Position numbers and translations under genes: made by a program. Shown piece by piece: positions 34,381-40,380 of a DNA stretch of 40,380 nt. The DNA comes from Bacteroidales bacterium (GTDB taxonomy: Bacteria; Bacteroidota; Bacteroidia; Bacteroidales; Muribaculaceae), in the NCBI GenBank assembly GCA_900769345.1, contig CAAGGJ010000108.1:1-40380 (forward strand), read 5' to 3'. Numbering within the stretch: the stretch's first letter is position 1; each line of letters begins with the position of its first letter. Under the pieces are notes generated by a model. It was not told the DNA's origin, ran no database searches, and worked only from the letters and a program-made list of their open reading frames with translations.

Positions 34381-35157
34381 TCACTTCTTGCGATTGCGAT
34401 TCTTGGCTATCAATTCCTTGGCGAGCAGCACGTGGCTTGTGGCGCCCTTGCTCTCGGGATCGTAGAGTATGGCGGGCAATCCGTGGCTCGGAGCCTCGCT
34501 GAGGCGTATGTTGCGAGGGATAACGGTGGTAAACACCATATCGCCGAAGTGCGTCTTGAGTTCCTCGTAAATCTGATTGGCAAGGCGAAGGCGAGCATCA
34601 TACATTGTCAACAAGAAACCCTCAATCTCTATCGCAGGATTGAGTTTCGCCTTGATGATGCGAATGGTATTAAGCAGTTTGCTGATGCCTTCGAGTGCAA
34701 AATATTCGGCTTGCACGGGGATAATCACCGAGTCGGCTGCCGTAAGAGCATTCACAGTAATGAGTCCTAACGACGGACTGCAGTCAATTAAGATAAAGTC
34801 GTACTCGTCGCGCACGGGCTCGATAGCGCGGCTCAACACGTGTTCACGATTGTTCTTGTTCACGAGTTCGAGTTCGGCACCCACGAGGTCGATTCGAGAG
34901 CCCACAAGGTCGAGTTTATCCACACAAGTAGCGTTGCGGCTGCTTGCCATAGGATAATCGTCGACCAAACATTCGTAAATCGACGAGTTGATTTTCTTTG
35001 GGTCGATACCCAAGCCTGAAGTGGCATTGGCTTGTGGATCGGCATCGATGAGAAGCACCTTCTTGCCCTTTGTGGCAAGCGATGCTGCCAAGTTGATCGA
35101 TGTAGTGGTCTTTCCCACTCCGCCTTTTTGGTTTGCTATTGCTATTATTTTTCCCAT
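34381..35157 (-). CDS. parA: Chromosome partitioning ATPase ParA (Soj)
   Basis: A 258-residue Walker-type ATPase with the deviant P-loop KGGVGKTTTSINLAASLA near the N-terminus, LLIDADPQANATSGLG, and DFILIDCSPSLGLITVNAL. Together with ParB it segregates the origin region. It is first of the four-gene run, and CAAAAATA at 35174-35181 (minus TATTTTTG) is a possible -7 element. Confidence 0.96.
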   Translation of the reverse strand: MGKIIAIANQKGGVGKTTTSINLAASLATKGKKVLLIDADPQANATSGLGIDPKKINSSIYECLVDDYPMASSRNATCVDKLDLVGSRIDLVGAELELVNKNNREHVLSRAIEPVRDEYDFILIDCSPSLGLITVNALTAADSVIIPVQAEYFALEGISKLLNTIRIIKAKLNPAIEIEGFLLTMYDARLRLANQIYEELKTHFGDMVFTTVIPRNIRLSEAPSHGLPAILYDPESKGATSHVLLAKELIAKNRNRKK

Positions 35158-35329
35158 AAATACTTTCGCGTTTCAAAAATATTTTTTCCACTGCAAAGAA
35201 ATTGCATTTATTTCTCAATAACGAACGATTCACCAAGTTTTTCACAAAATTGTTGATAAGTTGCGGTTTTTGTTAATAACTCAAAGCGTGAAACATCAAA
35301 AATGCCACATATCACACTGCTCGCAAGCA

Positions 35330-35345
35330 CTTTCCCCGTGGAACA
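35330..35345. promoter_or_regulatory. Candidate parS (ParB-binding) site
   Basis: The 16 bases CTTTCCCCGTGGAACA match the parS variant TGTTCCACGTGGAACA at 13 of 16 positions; the right half is perfect. It lies 173 bases upstream of the parA start. A second half site (CGTGAAACA) is 35 bases away. parS near parAB is the usual arrangement; binding is an inference. Confidence 0.5.
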
Positions 35346-35470
35346 CTGCCGCAAATCGCGAATAATTATATCCTCGTCTATCTTCTCACTCTACGCACAA
35401 GCACTTTGTGGAGATTAGGGTTTCGAAATCTTTCGATAATTGCGGTATCATTGAATTTACCGAACATTTT

Positions 35471-35518
35471 ATGTAAAAAGTTACGGAGATAGCGCAAATT
35501 CTCCGTAACTTTTTACAT
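35471..35518. terminator. Perfect 19-bp inverted repeat, probable terminator of the lemA-TPM operon
   Basis: ATGTAAAAAGTTACGGAGA (35471-35489) and its exact complement (35500-35518) flank a 10-base loop. On the minus strand it follows the TPM gene by about 60 bases, and the 3' arm carries the T5 run CTTTTTACAT. Acts as terminator by position, possibly in both directions; the long perfect stem is striking. Confidence 0.65.
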
Positions 35519-35580
35519 TATCTATATGTTTTAGTGCTCCGACAGGAGCGGCACATTGAGCGGGAATAGGTTTGGCGTGT

Positions 35581-36438
35581 TTACCACGAGCCGCCGGCTC
35601 CGCCGCCGCCGAAACTGCCGCCTCCAAAGCCGCCGAAGCCGCCTCCGCCGAAGCCACCTCCGAAGCCACCTCCGGTGCTGCGGCGTCCCATGCCGGGCAA
35701 GAATATTATCGGGCCGCCTCCGCCAAAGGTGCCGCCATTGCCGTTGCCGTTGTTGTTATCGTCCTTATGTTTATCGTTGATTATCGACACAAAGGCGAAG
35801 AACACTATCAGCACCAACACCAGAGCCATCACAGCCGACAGAGCATCGCCTTCTCCGCTTTCGAGATATTGCTCGTGGCTGAATTCGCCCGCCATAGCGG
35901 GTTTTATCACTCGCAATGCGGCTTCCACGCCGCCGTAATAGTCGTTATTGCGAAAATGCGGTATCATCTCATTGCGAACGATGTCGCTACAAAAAGCGTC
36001 GGTGAGCACACCTTCCACGCCGTAGCCGGTGGCGATAAACACTTCGCCGCGACTTTCGACAGTTTTGGGCTTCACCAAGATTACCACGCCGGCATTATGC
36101 TCCTTGTCGCCCACGCCCCACTTCTTGCCTATGCCGTAAGCCATCTCCATAGGCTCAAGGCCTTGAAGGTCGGCCATAGTCACCACGGCAATGCGGTTGG
36201 AGGTCTTTCGAGCGAATGTTTCGAGCGAATCCTCCATCAATGCCACCTGTTGGGCGGAGAATATCGAAGCGTAGTCGTTGACCAGTCGGGGCGGATTGGG
36301 CGCATCGGGTATGGGGTCGGCAGTTTGGGCTCGAAGTGCGCCCACCGCCAACACCGCCACAGCCATCAGCATCATCATTCGCGCCGTAAAGCTTCGCAGC
36401 ACATTATTCCGAATATGATATCTCATCGCTTTGCTCAT
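35581..36438 (-). CDS. TPM-domain (YgcG-type) membrane protein with Gly-rich tail
   Basis: A 285-residue protein with a signal segment, a periplasmic TPM phosphatase-like domain (RLVNDYASIFSAQQVALMEDSLETFARKTSNRIAVVTM, GNAGVVILVKP-like motif and IATGYGVEGVLTD), a membrane helix (ALVLVLIVFFAFVSI), then an Asn/Gly-rich tail ending in repeated GGGFGG. The Gly-Phe tail is typical of YgcG. It overlaps the end of the other TPM gene by 35 bases (23 if MRYHIRNN is the start). Confidence 0.88.
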   Translation of the reverse strand: MSKAMRYHIRNNVLRSFTARMMMLMAVAVLAVGALRAQTADPIPDAPNPPRLVNDYASIFSAQQVALMEDSLETFARKTSNRIAVVTMADLQGLEPMEMAYGIGKKWGVGDKEHNAGVVILVKPKTVESRGEVFIATGYGVEGVLTDAFCSDIVRNEMIPHFRNNDYYGGVEAALRVIKPAMAGEFSHEQYLESGEGDALSAVMALVLVLIVFFAFVSIINDKHKDDNNNGNGNGGTFGGGGPIIFLPGMGRRSTGGGFGGGFGGGGFGGFGGGSFGGGGAGGSW

Positions 36439-36844
36439 TTATGTCATCGTCGGTCCATGGGAAATACTCCGCCAAGCGCTCGCCTATGCTTGCTATCACG
36501 GCACAGATGCCATCGGCTGCATTGCCTTGTCGCAGATAGCGCAGCAGCAGTTCTTTCTCGCCGTCCCAGTAGTCGGCAGGCACGCGACTATGTATGCCGC
36601 AGTCGCCTATTATGGCAAACACGCGGCTTTCATAAGCAATATATATAAGCACGCCATTGCGTTGGCGCGTTTCGTACATGCGTAGGCGGTTAAACACCCG
36701 CTCGGCTTGCTTCATGGCATCGCCTCGCCGGCACTTTGGCTCTATATGCACCCTAATCTCGCCCGAAGTGCACTTCTCGGCGCTACCTATCGCCGCCACT
36801 ATGCGGCGCTGTTGTTCCTCGGTCAGAAAATCGATTAATGGCAT
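36404..36844 (-). CDS. TPM-domain protein (short, second copy)
   Basis: A 146-residue protein with the TPM domain only (LTEEQQRRIVAAIGSAEKCTSGEIRVHIEP, RQRNGVLIYIAYESRVFAIIGDCGIHSRV). It has no clear signal peptide and ends in an acidic tail. The start MPLIDFLTEEQQ (36844) gives a 25-base gap from lemA; an upstream ATG at 36877 would overlap lemA. A paired short and long TPM protein behind LemA is a known Bacteroidetes arrangement. Confidence 0.86.
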   Translation of the reverse strand: MPLIDFLTEEQQRRIVAAIGSAEKCTSGEIRVHIEPKCRRGDAMKQAERVFNRLRMYETRQRNGVLIYIAYESRVFAIIGDCGIHSRVPADYWDGEKELLLRYLRQGNAADGICAVIASIGERLAEYFPWTDDDINEQSDEISYSE

Positions 36845-36869
36845 ACTCTTCCTATGGGGATTTAGCAAA

Positions 36870-37466
36870 TTACTCAAAACTAACTTCAGGCGCCTTTTCA
36901 GCTCCGGCTTGTGCCTCGAAATAAGGTTTGCGCTCGAAGTCGAACATACCGGCTATGATGTTTGCCGGAAACTTGCGGATGGCTGTATTGTAGCCCTTAG
37001 CCACTTCATTGAAGTTGCGACGCTCCACTGTGATGCGGTTTTCGGTGCCTTCGAGCTGTGCCTGAAGCTGCAGGAAGTTCTCATTTGCCTTTAGGTCGGG
37101 ATAATTCTCGGTGATGGCGAGCAATTTGCCAAGTGCACTGCCGAGCTCACCCTGAGCCTCTTGATACTTCTTGAGCGACTCCTCATCGAGGTTAGCCGGG
37201 TCAACAGTAATCTGTGTAGCGCGCGAACGAGCCGAAATCACAGCCTCGAGGGTCTCCTTCTCGTGTGATGCATAACCTTTAACGGTAGCCACGAGGTTAG
37301 GAATGAGGTCAGCACGACGCTGATACACATTTTCCACCTGTGCCCAAGCCGACTCTACGCCTTCTTGCTGGCTTACAAAGCCATTATAGGTGCTTTTTAC
37401 CCATCCAAATAAGCTGATTCCTATCACCACGACAATCGCTATTGTCACTAATAATCCTTTTTTCAT
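36870..37466 (-). CDS. lemA: LemA family protein
   Basis: A 198-residue protein with an N-terminal membrane helix (TIAIVVVIGISLFGW) and the LemA coiled-coil core (YNGFVSQQEGVESAWAQVENVYQRRADLIPNLVATVKGYASHEKETLEAVISARS; ITENYPDLKANENFLQLQAQLEGTENRITVERRNFNEVAKGYN). Its role is not well defined; it sits in an operon with TPM proteins. First gene of the run. Confidence 0.94.
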   Translation of the reverse strand: MKKGLLVTIAIVVVIGISLFGWVKSTYNGFVSQQEGVESAWAQVENVYQRRADLIPNLVATVKGYASHEKETLEAVISARSRATQITVDPANLDEESLKKYQEAQGELGSALGKLLAITENYPDLKANENFLQLQAQLEGTENRITVERRNFNEVAKGYNTAIRKFPANIIAGMFDFERKPYFEAQAGAEKAPEVSFE

Positions 37467-37517
37467 CTTTTTGTAGTTTTTATTAATTACATTGTTCGTT
37501 TCAAATTATATCGAAAA

Positions 37518-37525
37518 CAAAGATA
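37518..37525 (-). promoter_or_regulatory. Possible -7 element TATCTTTG of the lemA operon
   Basis: CAAAGATA on the plus strand reads TATCTTTG on the minus strand, 52 bases before the lemA start. No TTG was found at the ideal -33 spacing. Confidence 0.45.
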
Positions 37526-37729
37526 AAAAAACTTTGCCGCCACTGCCATATATTCTACAATATTATTTGCAAAAATGTTCTATCCTATCGTCTGAAGCCT
37601 ACAATATTGCAACCAAAGGCAATAATTATCGCACTTTTTATTTCGCCCCCACAAAGCTGATTATCTGCATATTACATCACACAGCGAACATCTGAACGCA
37701 AACTTTAGCAAAATTATATGACAAAAAAT

Positions 37730-37760
37730 TTGCACAATCCAAATATTCTTCATAACTTTG
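37730..37760 (+). promoter_or_regulatory. Promoter of tRNA-Phe
   Basis: TTG (37730-37732, within TTTG), 20 bases, then TAACTTTG (37753-37760): a full match to the Bacteroidetes consensus, 22 bases before the mature tRNA. Confidence 0.8.
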
Positions 37761-37782
37761 CACTCGCAAAACCAAAACAAAT

Positions 37783-37855
37783 GGTGTCATAGCTCAGTTG
37801 GTAGAGCAAAGGACTGAAAATCCTTGTGTCCCCGGTTCGATTCCTGGTGACACCA
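37783..37855 (+). tRNA. tRNA-Phe (GAA)
   Basis: A 73-nt cloverleaf: acceptor GGTGTCA/TGACACC, D-arm GCTCAGTTGGTAGAGC, anticodon loop CTGAAAA (anticodon GAA), T-arm CCCGGTTCGATTCCTGG-type with GTTCGATTC, discriminator A. The terminal CCA is not encoded. A strong promoter lies upstream and a terminator downstream, so the gene is transcribed alone. Confidence 0.97.
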
Positions 37856-37860
37856 CAAGA

Positions 37861-37889
37861 AAGGCTGTTCATTACGAGCAGCCTTTTTT
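37861..37889 (+). terminator. Terminator of tRNA-Phe
   Basis: AAGGCTGTTC pairs with GAGCAGCCTT (one G-T wobble), followed by a T-run. Confidence 0.85.
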
Positions 37890-37984
37890 GTTTCTTCAAC
37901 CAAAATCCCCAGAATCTCGGGCGGCATTGCCGTCAGACAGGTCAGACCGAGTCAGCAATTTTCTCGGCGGGTGCAGGCAAAGAA

Positions 37985-39013
37985 TTAACGCATGAGTTCG
38001 TTGATAGATGTAGAGATATTGAGCATCAATGTTGTGGCGCCGGAGTGTGGCTGCGCTACTGCCACGCCGAAGCCAAAGCCTCGCACGCGAAGCCCGGCAC
38101 ATATCGAAAACCCCGACACAAAGTTGCGTGCATAGGTGCTCATATCGGTGCGCGTTTTGTAGCTATAGCCCAAGCCTATGTACATTCGTTCGGTAGGCGC
38201 ATATTCGCCGGCTATGGTAATGTGGCGCATAAGATTGCGTCCGAAAGAATCCTTGCGAATAAGATCGGTGCTGCTGCCGTTGTTCGATGCAGGTGCATAG
38301 TATGGCAGTCGCCACTTAGTGAGGTCGGTAAGCGTGATCGAGAGGCGGAAAGGTGAATTGTGGAAACCCTTGGTGAAGCCCACTTGCACGTCCCAGGGCA
38401 GTTTGTCGTAGTTGTCGGCAAATTTCTTCACCTGTCCACCCAGATTTTTGAGCACAAGACCCGCCGAGAAGTCGTTCTCGGAGTCGTAATAACTCACACC
38501 GAGGTCGGCAGCTATAGCCATTGCCGAATAACTTTCGTAGCTCGAATAGAGGAATTTCATGGTGATACCGCCACGCCAATTATCGTTGATATCATGAGAA
38601 TAGGTGCCGCTGAAAGCCATATCGCTTGCAGAGAACGAGCCAACCACATTGCCTTCTACGTCGGTGGCTGTCATAGTGCCGTAGCCGAAATATTGAATCC
38701 CAGCCGCCCAAGCGCTACGGTCGTTGATTCCCGTGCCGAAACGTGCGCCCATAAAGTTACTCGAGCCCATATAGCGCATATAGTTAAGTCCCACCTGCTG
38801 CTCAAATTCAGGGCCAAGCAAGGCAGGATTTTGTTCCACGAGGTGTATGTCGTCGTCGATGAGCGACACATTATGGCCGCCAAGACCATAAACGTGCGTC
38901 GACGGCGTAATATCGAGGAAATTATAGGCCGTGGTGCCATCTTGCGCTACCGCGGTGAGCGAGGTCACCATAGCCATCACCACAGCAAGTGCTATATGTA
39001 ATATTTTCTTCAT
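37985..39013 (-). CDS. porQ: Type IX secretion system protein PorQ
   Basis: A 342-residue outer-membrane beta-barrel protein of the PorV/PorQ (FadL-like) family. It has a signal peptide (MKKILHIALAVVMAMVTSLTAVAQ), then YNFLDITPSTHVYGLGGHNVSLIDDDIHLVEQNPALLGPE, a PorQ signature, and alternating beta-strand sequence to the end. PorQ works in the type IX secretion pathway of Bacteroidetes. It is a single gene, divergent from the TonB-domain gene. No other T9SS gene is in the window. Confidence 0.88.
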   Translation of the reverse strand: MKKILHIALAVVMAMVTSLTAVAQDGTTAYNFLDITPSTHVYGLGGHNVSLIDDDIHLVEQNPALLGPEFEQQVGLNYMRYMGSSNFMGARFGTGINDRSAWAAGIQYFGYGTMTATDVEGNVVGSFSASDMAFSGTYSHDINDNWRGGITMKFLYSSYESYSAMAIAADLGVSYYDSENDFSAGLVLKNLGGQVKKFADNYDKLPWDVQVGFTKGFHNSPFRLSITLTDLTKWRLPYYAPASNNGSSTDLIRKDSFGRNLMRHITIAGEYAPTERMYIGLGYSYKTRTDMSTYARNFVSGFSICAGLRVRGFGFGVAVAQPHSGATTLMLNISTSINELMR

Positions 39014-39222
39014 CAGTTAATGCCTTATTGATTCGACACCTTAGCGCAACAATTGTCCGATGTCACTTACTGATAACGAGAAACCGATGCCAAATAGTAT
39101 ATTTGTTAAATTATTTTTATTATTCGCTGCTCCAATGGGGGTGAGTTGTAAAAAAAGTCTAAACCTTATTAATCATTTGCAAAATGTGGCGCCAAAGTGG
39201 TGGCAAAATGAAATTTACGATA

Positions 39223-39230
39223 TATATTTG
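39223..39230 (+). promoter_or_regulatory. Possible -7 element TATATTTG of the TonB-domain gene
   Basis: TATATTTG matches TANNTTTG, 41 bases before the ATG at 39264. This supports the 39264 start over in-frame ATGs further upstream (39060). Confidence 0.5.
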
Positions 39231-39263
39231 CTCCCGACAGAAAGTTTGAACCAAAACAAAGAC

Positions 39264-39704
39264 ATGAAACCGTTAGCCCGACATCTATTTTTATTATTAA
39301 TCATAGCATTGGCATTGCCTGCCACGTCGCAGGTGCGTCGTATGTGCATCAACAATCCCCTGCGTGGCAATCGCATGGTGATGATGGACGTGTATGAATA
39401 TGACTTTGTGGATGTGCAGCCTCAATTTCCGGGCGGCGAACGGGCTTTAATGAATTTTATCAATCGAACTCGCGAATACCCCTATCACGCCTATCACCAC
39501 AAGATTCAGGGACGCGTGGTGTGCAGTTTTGTGGTAAACATCGATGGCAGCATCAGCAACATCGAGGTGATAAAAGGCGTGGAAGAGTCGCTCAACCGCG
39601 AGGCGGTGAGAGTGATAAGCGAAATGCCTAAATGGAAAGTGGGCCGCATAGGCGGTGAAGTGGTGCCCGTGCACTGCATCTTGCCCATCGCTTTCCGTCA
39701 GTAG
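39264..39704 (+). CDS. Secreted protein with TonB C-terminal domain
   Basis: 146 residues: a signal peptide (MKPLARHLFLLLIIALALPATS), a short linker, then a TonB C-terminal domain (PQFPGGERALMNFINRTREYP, KIQGRVVCSFVVNIDGSISNIEVIKGVEESLNREAVRVISEMPKWKVG). It lacks the TonB N-terminal anchoring helix and proline-rich spacer, so it is probably a periplasmic TonB-CTD protein rather than a true energy transducer. The upstream in-frame ATG at 39060 would add 68 residues unlike the family. Divergent from porQ, monocistronic. Confidence 0.82.
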   Translation: MKPLARHLFLLLIIALALPATSQVRRMCINNPLRGNRMVMMDVYEYDFVDVQPQFPGGERALMNFINRTREYPYHAYHHKIQGRVVCSFVVNIDGSISNIEVIKGVEESLNREAVRVISEMPKWKVGRIGGEVVPVHCILPIAFRQ

Positions 39705-40025
39705 CGACACTTATAAAAATAAATCTGACATAATTTATCCATTCCAACAAGTTCCGGCTACCGAAAACAGCGGTCTTTGCCTCGCACCTCGTGGCAAGTT
39801 ATCTCTATCACCGCATTTCTCGTTAGCCGGGATTGTTATATTTTCCACCCTCAAATCGGCTAAAATACCTCGAGCGGAATTAAAAAAATTAACAATCTTA
39901 AAAGAGGCTACACCCCACACCGGGATTTACCAAACAAACCACAACACAATTATTTGCATATCAAGCAATTATACCCCTCGCCAACACAAGTAGCATACAT
40001 AGCACCCAATCATTATTACCATTTT

Positions 40026-40134
40026 ATGGAAATAGATTAACATTTTTTACTATTTTATGGAAATAGAAATCGCAAAAATGCCCGATTTATGGAAATAGAC
40101 TAAGAAAAATTTGCACTTTTATGGAAATAGAATT
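40026..40134 (+). repeat. Four-unit direct repeat array (period 31/32/32) without an adjacent ATPase
   Basis: ATGGAAATAGA recurs at 40026, 40057, 40089 and 40121, with spacings of 31, 32 and 32 bases. Each unit is preceded by TTT (CTATTTT, CGATTT, CACTTTT); the rest of each unit varies. The period and the TTATGG core are like those of the arrays at 8267 and 18271, and orientation is the same. A near -7 element (TA, three T, TTTG at 40134-40142) follows but is one base too long. Confidence 0.93.
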
Positions 40135-40237
40135 ATTTTTTGCAGCAAACAAAAAGATGATTGCGTTATTAATATCATACCTACCACAAAGTGGCTACTC
40201 TACAAATGAAAACCACATATTGTCAATAAACTAAAAC

Positions 40238-40276
40238 TCACCCCGGGCGCGACTATTGAAGTTGCGCCCGGGGTGA
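40238..40276. terminator. Strong GC-rich hairpin (about 16-bp stem)
   Basis: CACCCCGGGCGC (40239-40250) pairs with GCGCCCGGGGTG (40264-40275), extended inward by GAC/GTT around loop TATTGAA. The T-rich flank (GAGTTTTAGTTTATT) is on the minus strand side, so it fits a terminator for a minus-strand gene lying to the right of the window. Confidence 0.75.
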
Positions 40277-40380
40277 TATTATTAGGCGTATAGGTCATTT
40301 TGGGTGCTAAAATCGCCACAAATCTATGGTTTACAGCGAGTTAATAGAGTTTAAAAGTTTTCAAGATACATTTGATGCGA

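Larger units (their letters stand above)
35158..35580. other. 423-base intergenic region upstream of parA with parS-like site and a long hairpin
   Basis: No gene is supported. Contents are a possible parA -7 element (35174-35181), an AT-rich stretch (35225-35280) with TTGTTGATAA, a parS-type half site CGTGAAACA (35287-35295), a near-complete parS (35330-35345) and a 19-bp perfect inverted repeat (35471-35518). Confidence 0.7.
37467..37782. other. 316-base divergent region between lemA and tRNA-Phe
   Basis: AT-rich with no gene. The left part has a possible lemA -7 element (37518-37525) and the right end the tRNA promoter (37730-37760). The centre shows nothing I can name. Confidence 0.7.
39705..40380. 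other. 676-base gene-poor end containing an orphan repeat array
   Basis: Open frames over 39655-39993 overlap the TonB-domain gene or have no family. The repeat array is at 40026-40134, then a 25-codon frame from ATG 40157 to TAA 40234 in the place where an ATPase would begin (no similarity seen), then a strong hairpin (40238-40276). From ATG 40326 a plus frame MVYSELIEFKSFQDTF runs off the end, while a minus frame ends at 40341; I cannot say which is real. Confidence 0.6.

Noticed and set aside
34916..34924. Perfect DnaA box TTATCCACA
   Set aside because: It lies inside parA coding sequence and stands alone; a single 9-mer match is expected by chance.
39655..39993. 112-codon frame after the TonB-domain gene
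   Set aside because: Overlaps the real gene in another frame, and its remainder has low-complexity, AT-rich composition without family features.

Overview
The window looks like a chromosomal segment of a gut-type member of the Bacteroidales, most likely close to Muribaculaceae; the family name is my inference. Supporting signs are promoters of the Bacteroidetes form TANNTTTG (several with TTG exactly 20 bases upstream), a frd/sdhCAB fumarate reductase operon, a FeoA-FeoB fusion, a type IX secretion protein (PorQ), an anaerobic sulfatase maturase, a DUF3822-rsmD pair and the order parA-parB-DUF5683-mltD.

Layout. 1-102 is the tail of an unidentified gene, followed by a 646-base leader region. 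749-4583 (+) encodes the three fumarate reductase subunits; the cytochrome b subunit carries an unusual cysteine-rich tail. 4719-5741 (+) is a single polypeptide joining xanthine phosphoribosyltransferase to guanine deaminase. 5754-6791 (+) is a YhcG/DUF1016 nuclease gene broken by an amber codon. 6987-8048 (-) is a mannose-1-phosphate guanylyltransferase. 8448-9731 (+) is an AAA/DUF4143 ATPase preceded by a 32-bp-period repeat array. 9829-18060 (-) holds an uncharacterised glycosidase-like secreted protein, a GH38 alpha-mannosidase, an EamA permease, RsmD and DUF3822. 18429-19787 (+) is a second AAA/DUF4143 ATPase with its own 33-bp-period array; after it come more repeat units and the remnant of a third ATPase. 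20255-25076 (-) is a housekeeping run: lipoprotein, polyprenyl synthase, TatD, LOG-like protein, Cmk, IspH. 25177-29733 (-) is iron uptake and iron-sulfur enzyme maturation: FNT channel, FeoAB, FeoB-associated Cys-rich protein, anSME. 29852-35157 (-) is a small Trp-rich protein, MltD, DUF5683, ParB and ParA. 35581-37466 (-) is LemA plus two TPM proteins. Then come tRNA-Phe, PorQ (-) and a secreted TonB-C-terminal-domain protein (+), and a gene-poor end carrying a third repeat array without an ATPase.

The most unusual signal is the recurring module 'short direct-repeat array + promoter + AAA/DUF4143 ATPase'. Three loci have arrays with nearly constant periods of 31-33 bp (about three helical turns). 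The repeat sequence differs between loci but shares a TTTATGG/TTTATAGG-like core, and each array lies upstream of the ATPase start (or where one would be expected). Two modules are intact, one is a remnant with an internal deletion, and one array is orphaned. I infer that each array is a cognate binding or regulatory site of its ATPase and that these modules turn over by duplication and decay. Function is not shown by sequence alone. Other points of interest are the fused Xpt-GuaD enzyme (consecutive salvage steps), the metallothionein-like tail on the cytochrome b subunit and the uncharacterised enzyme beside the GH38 mannosidase.
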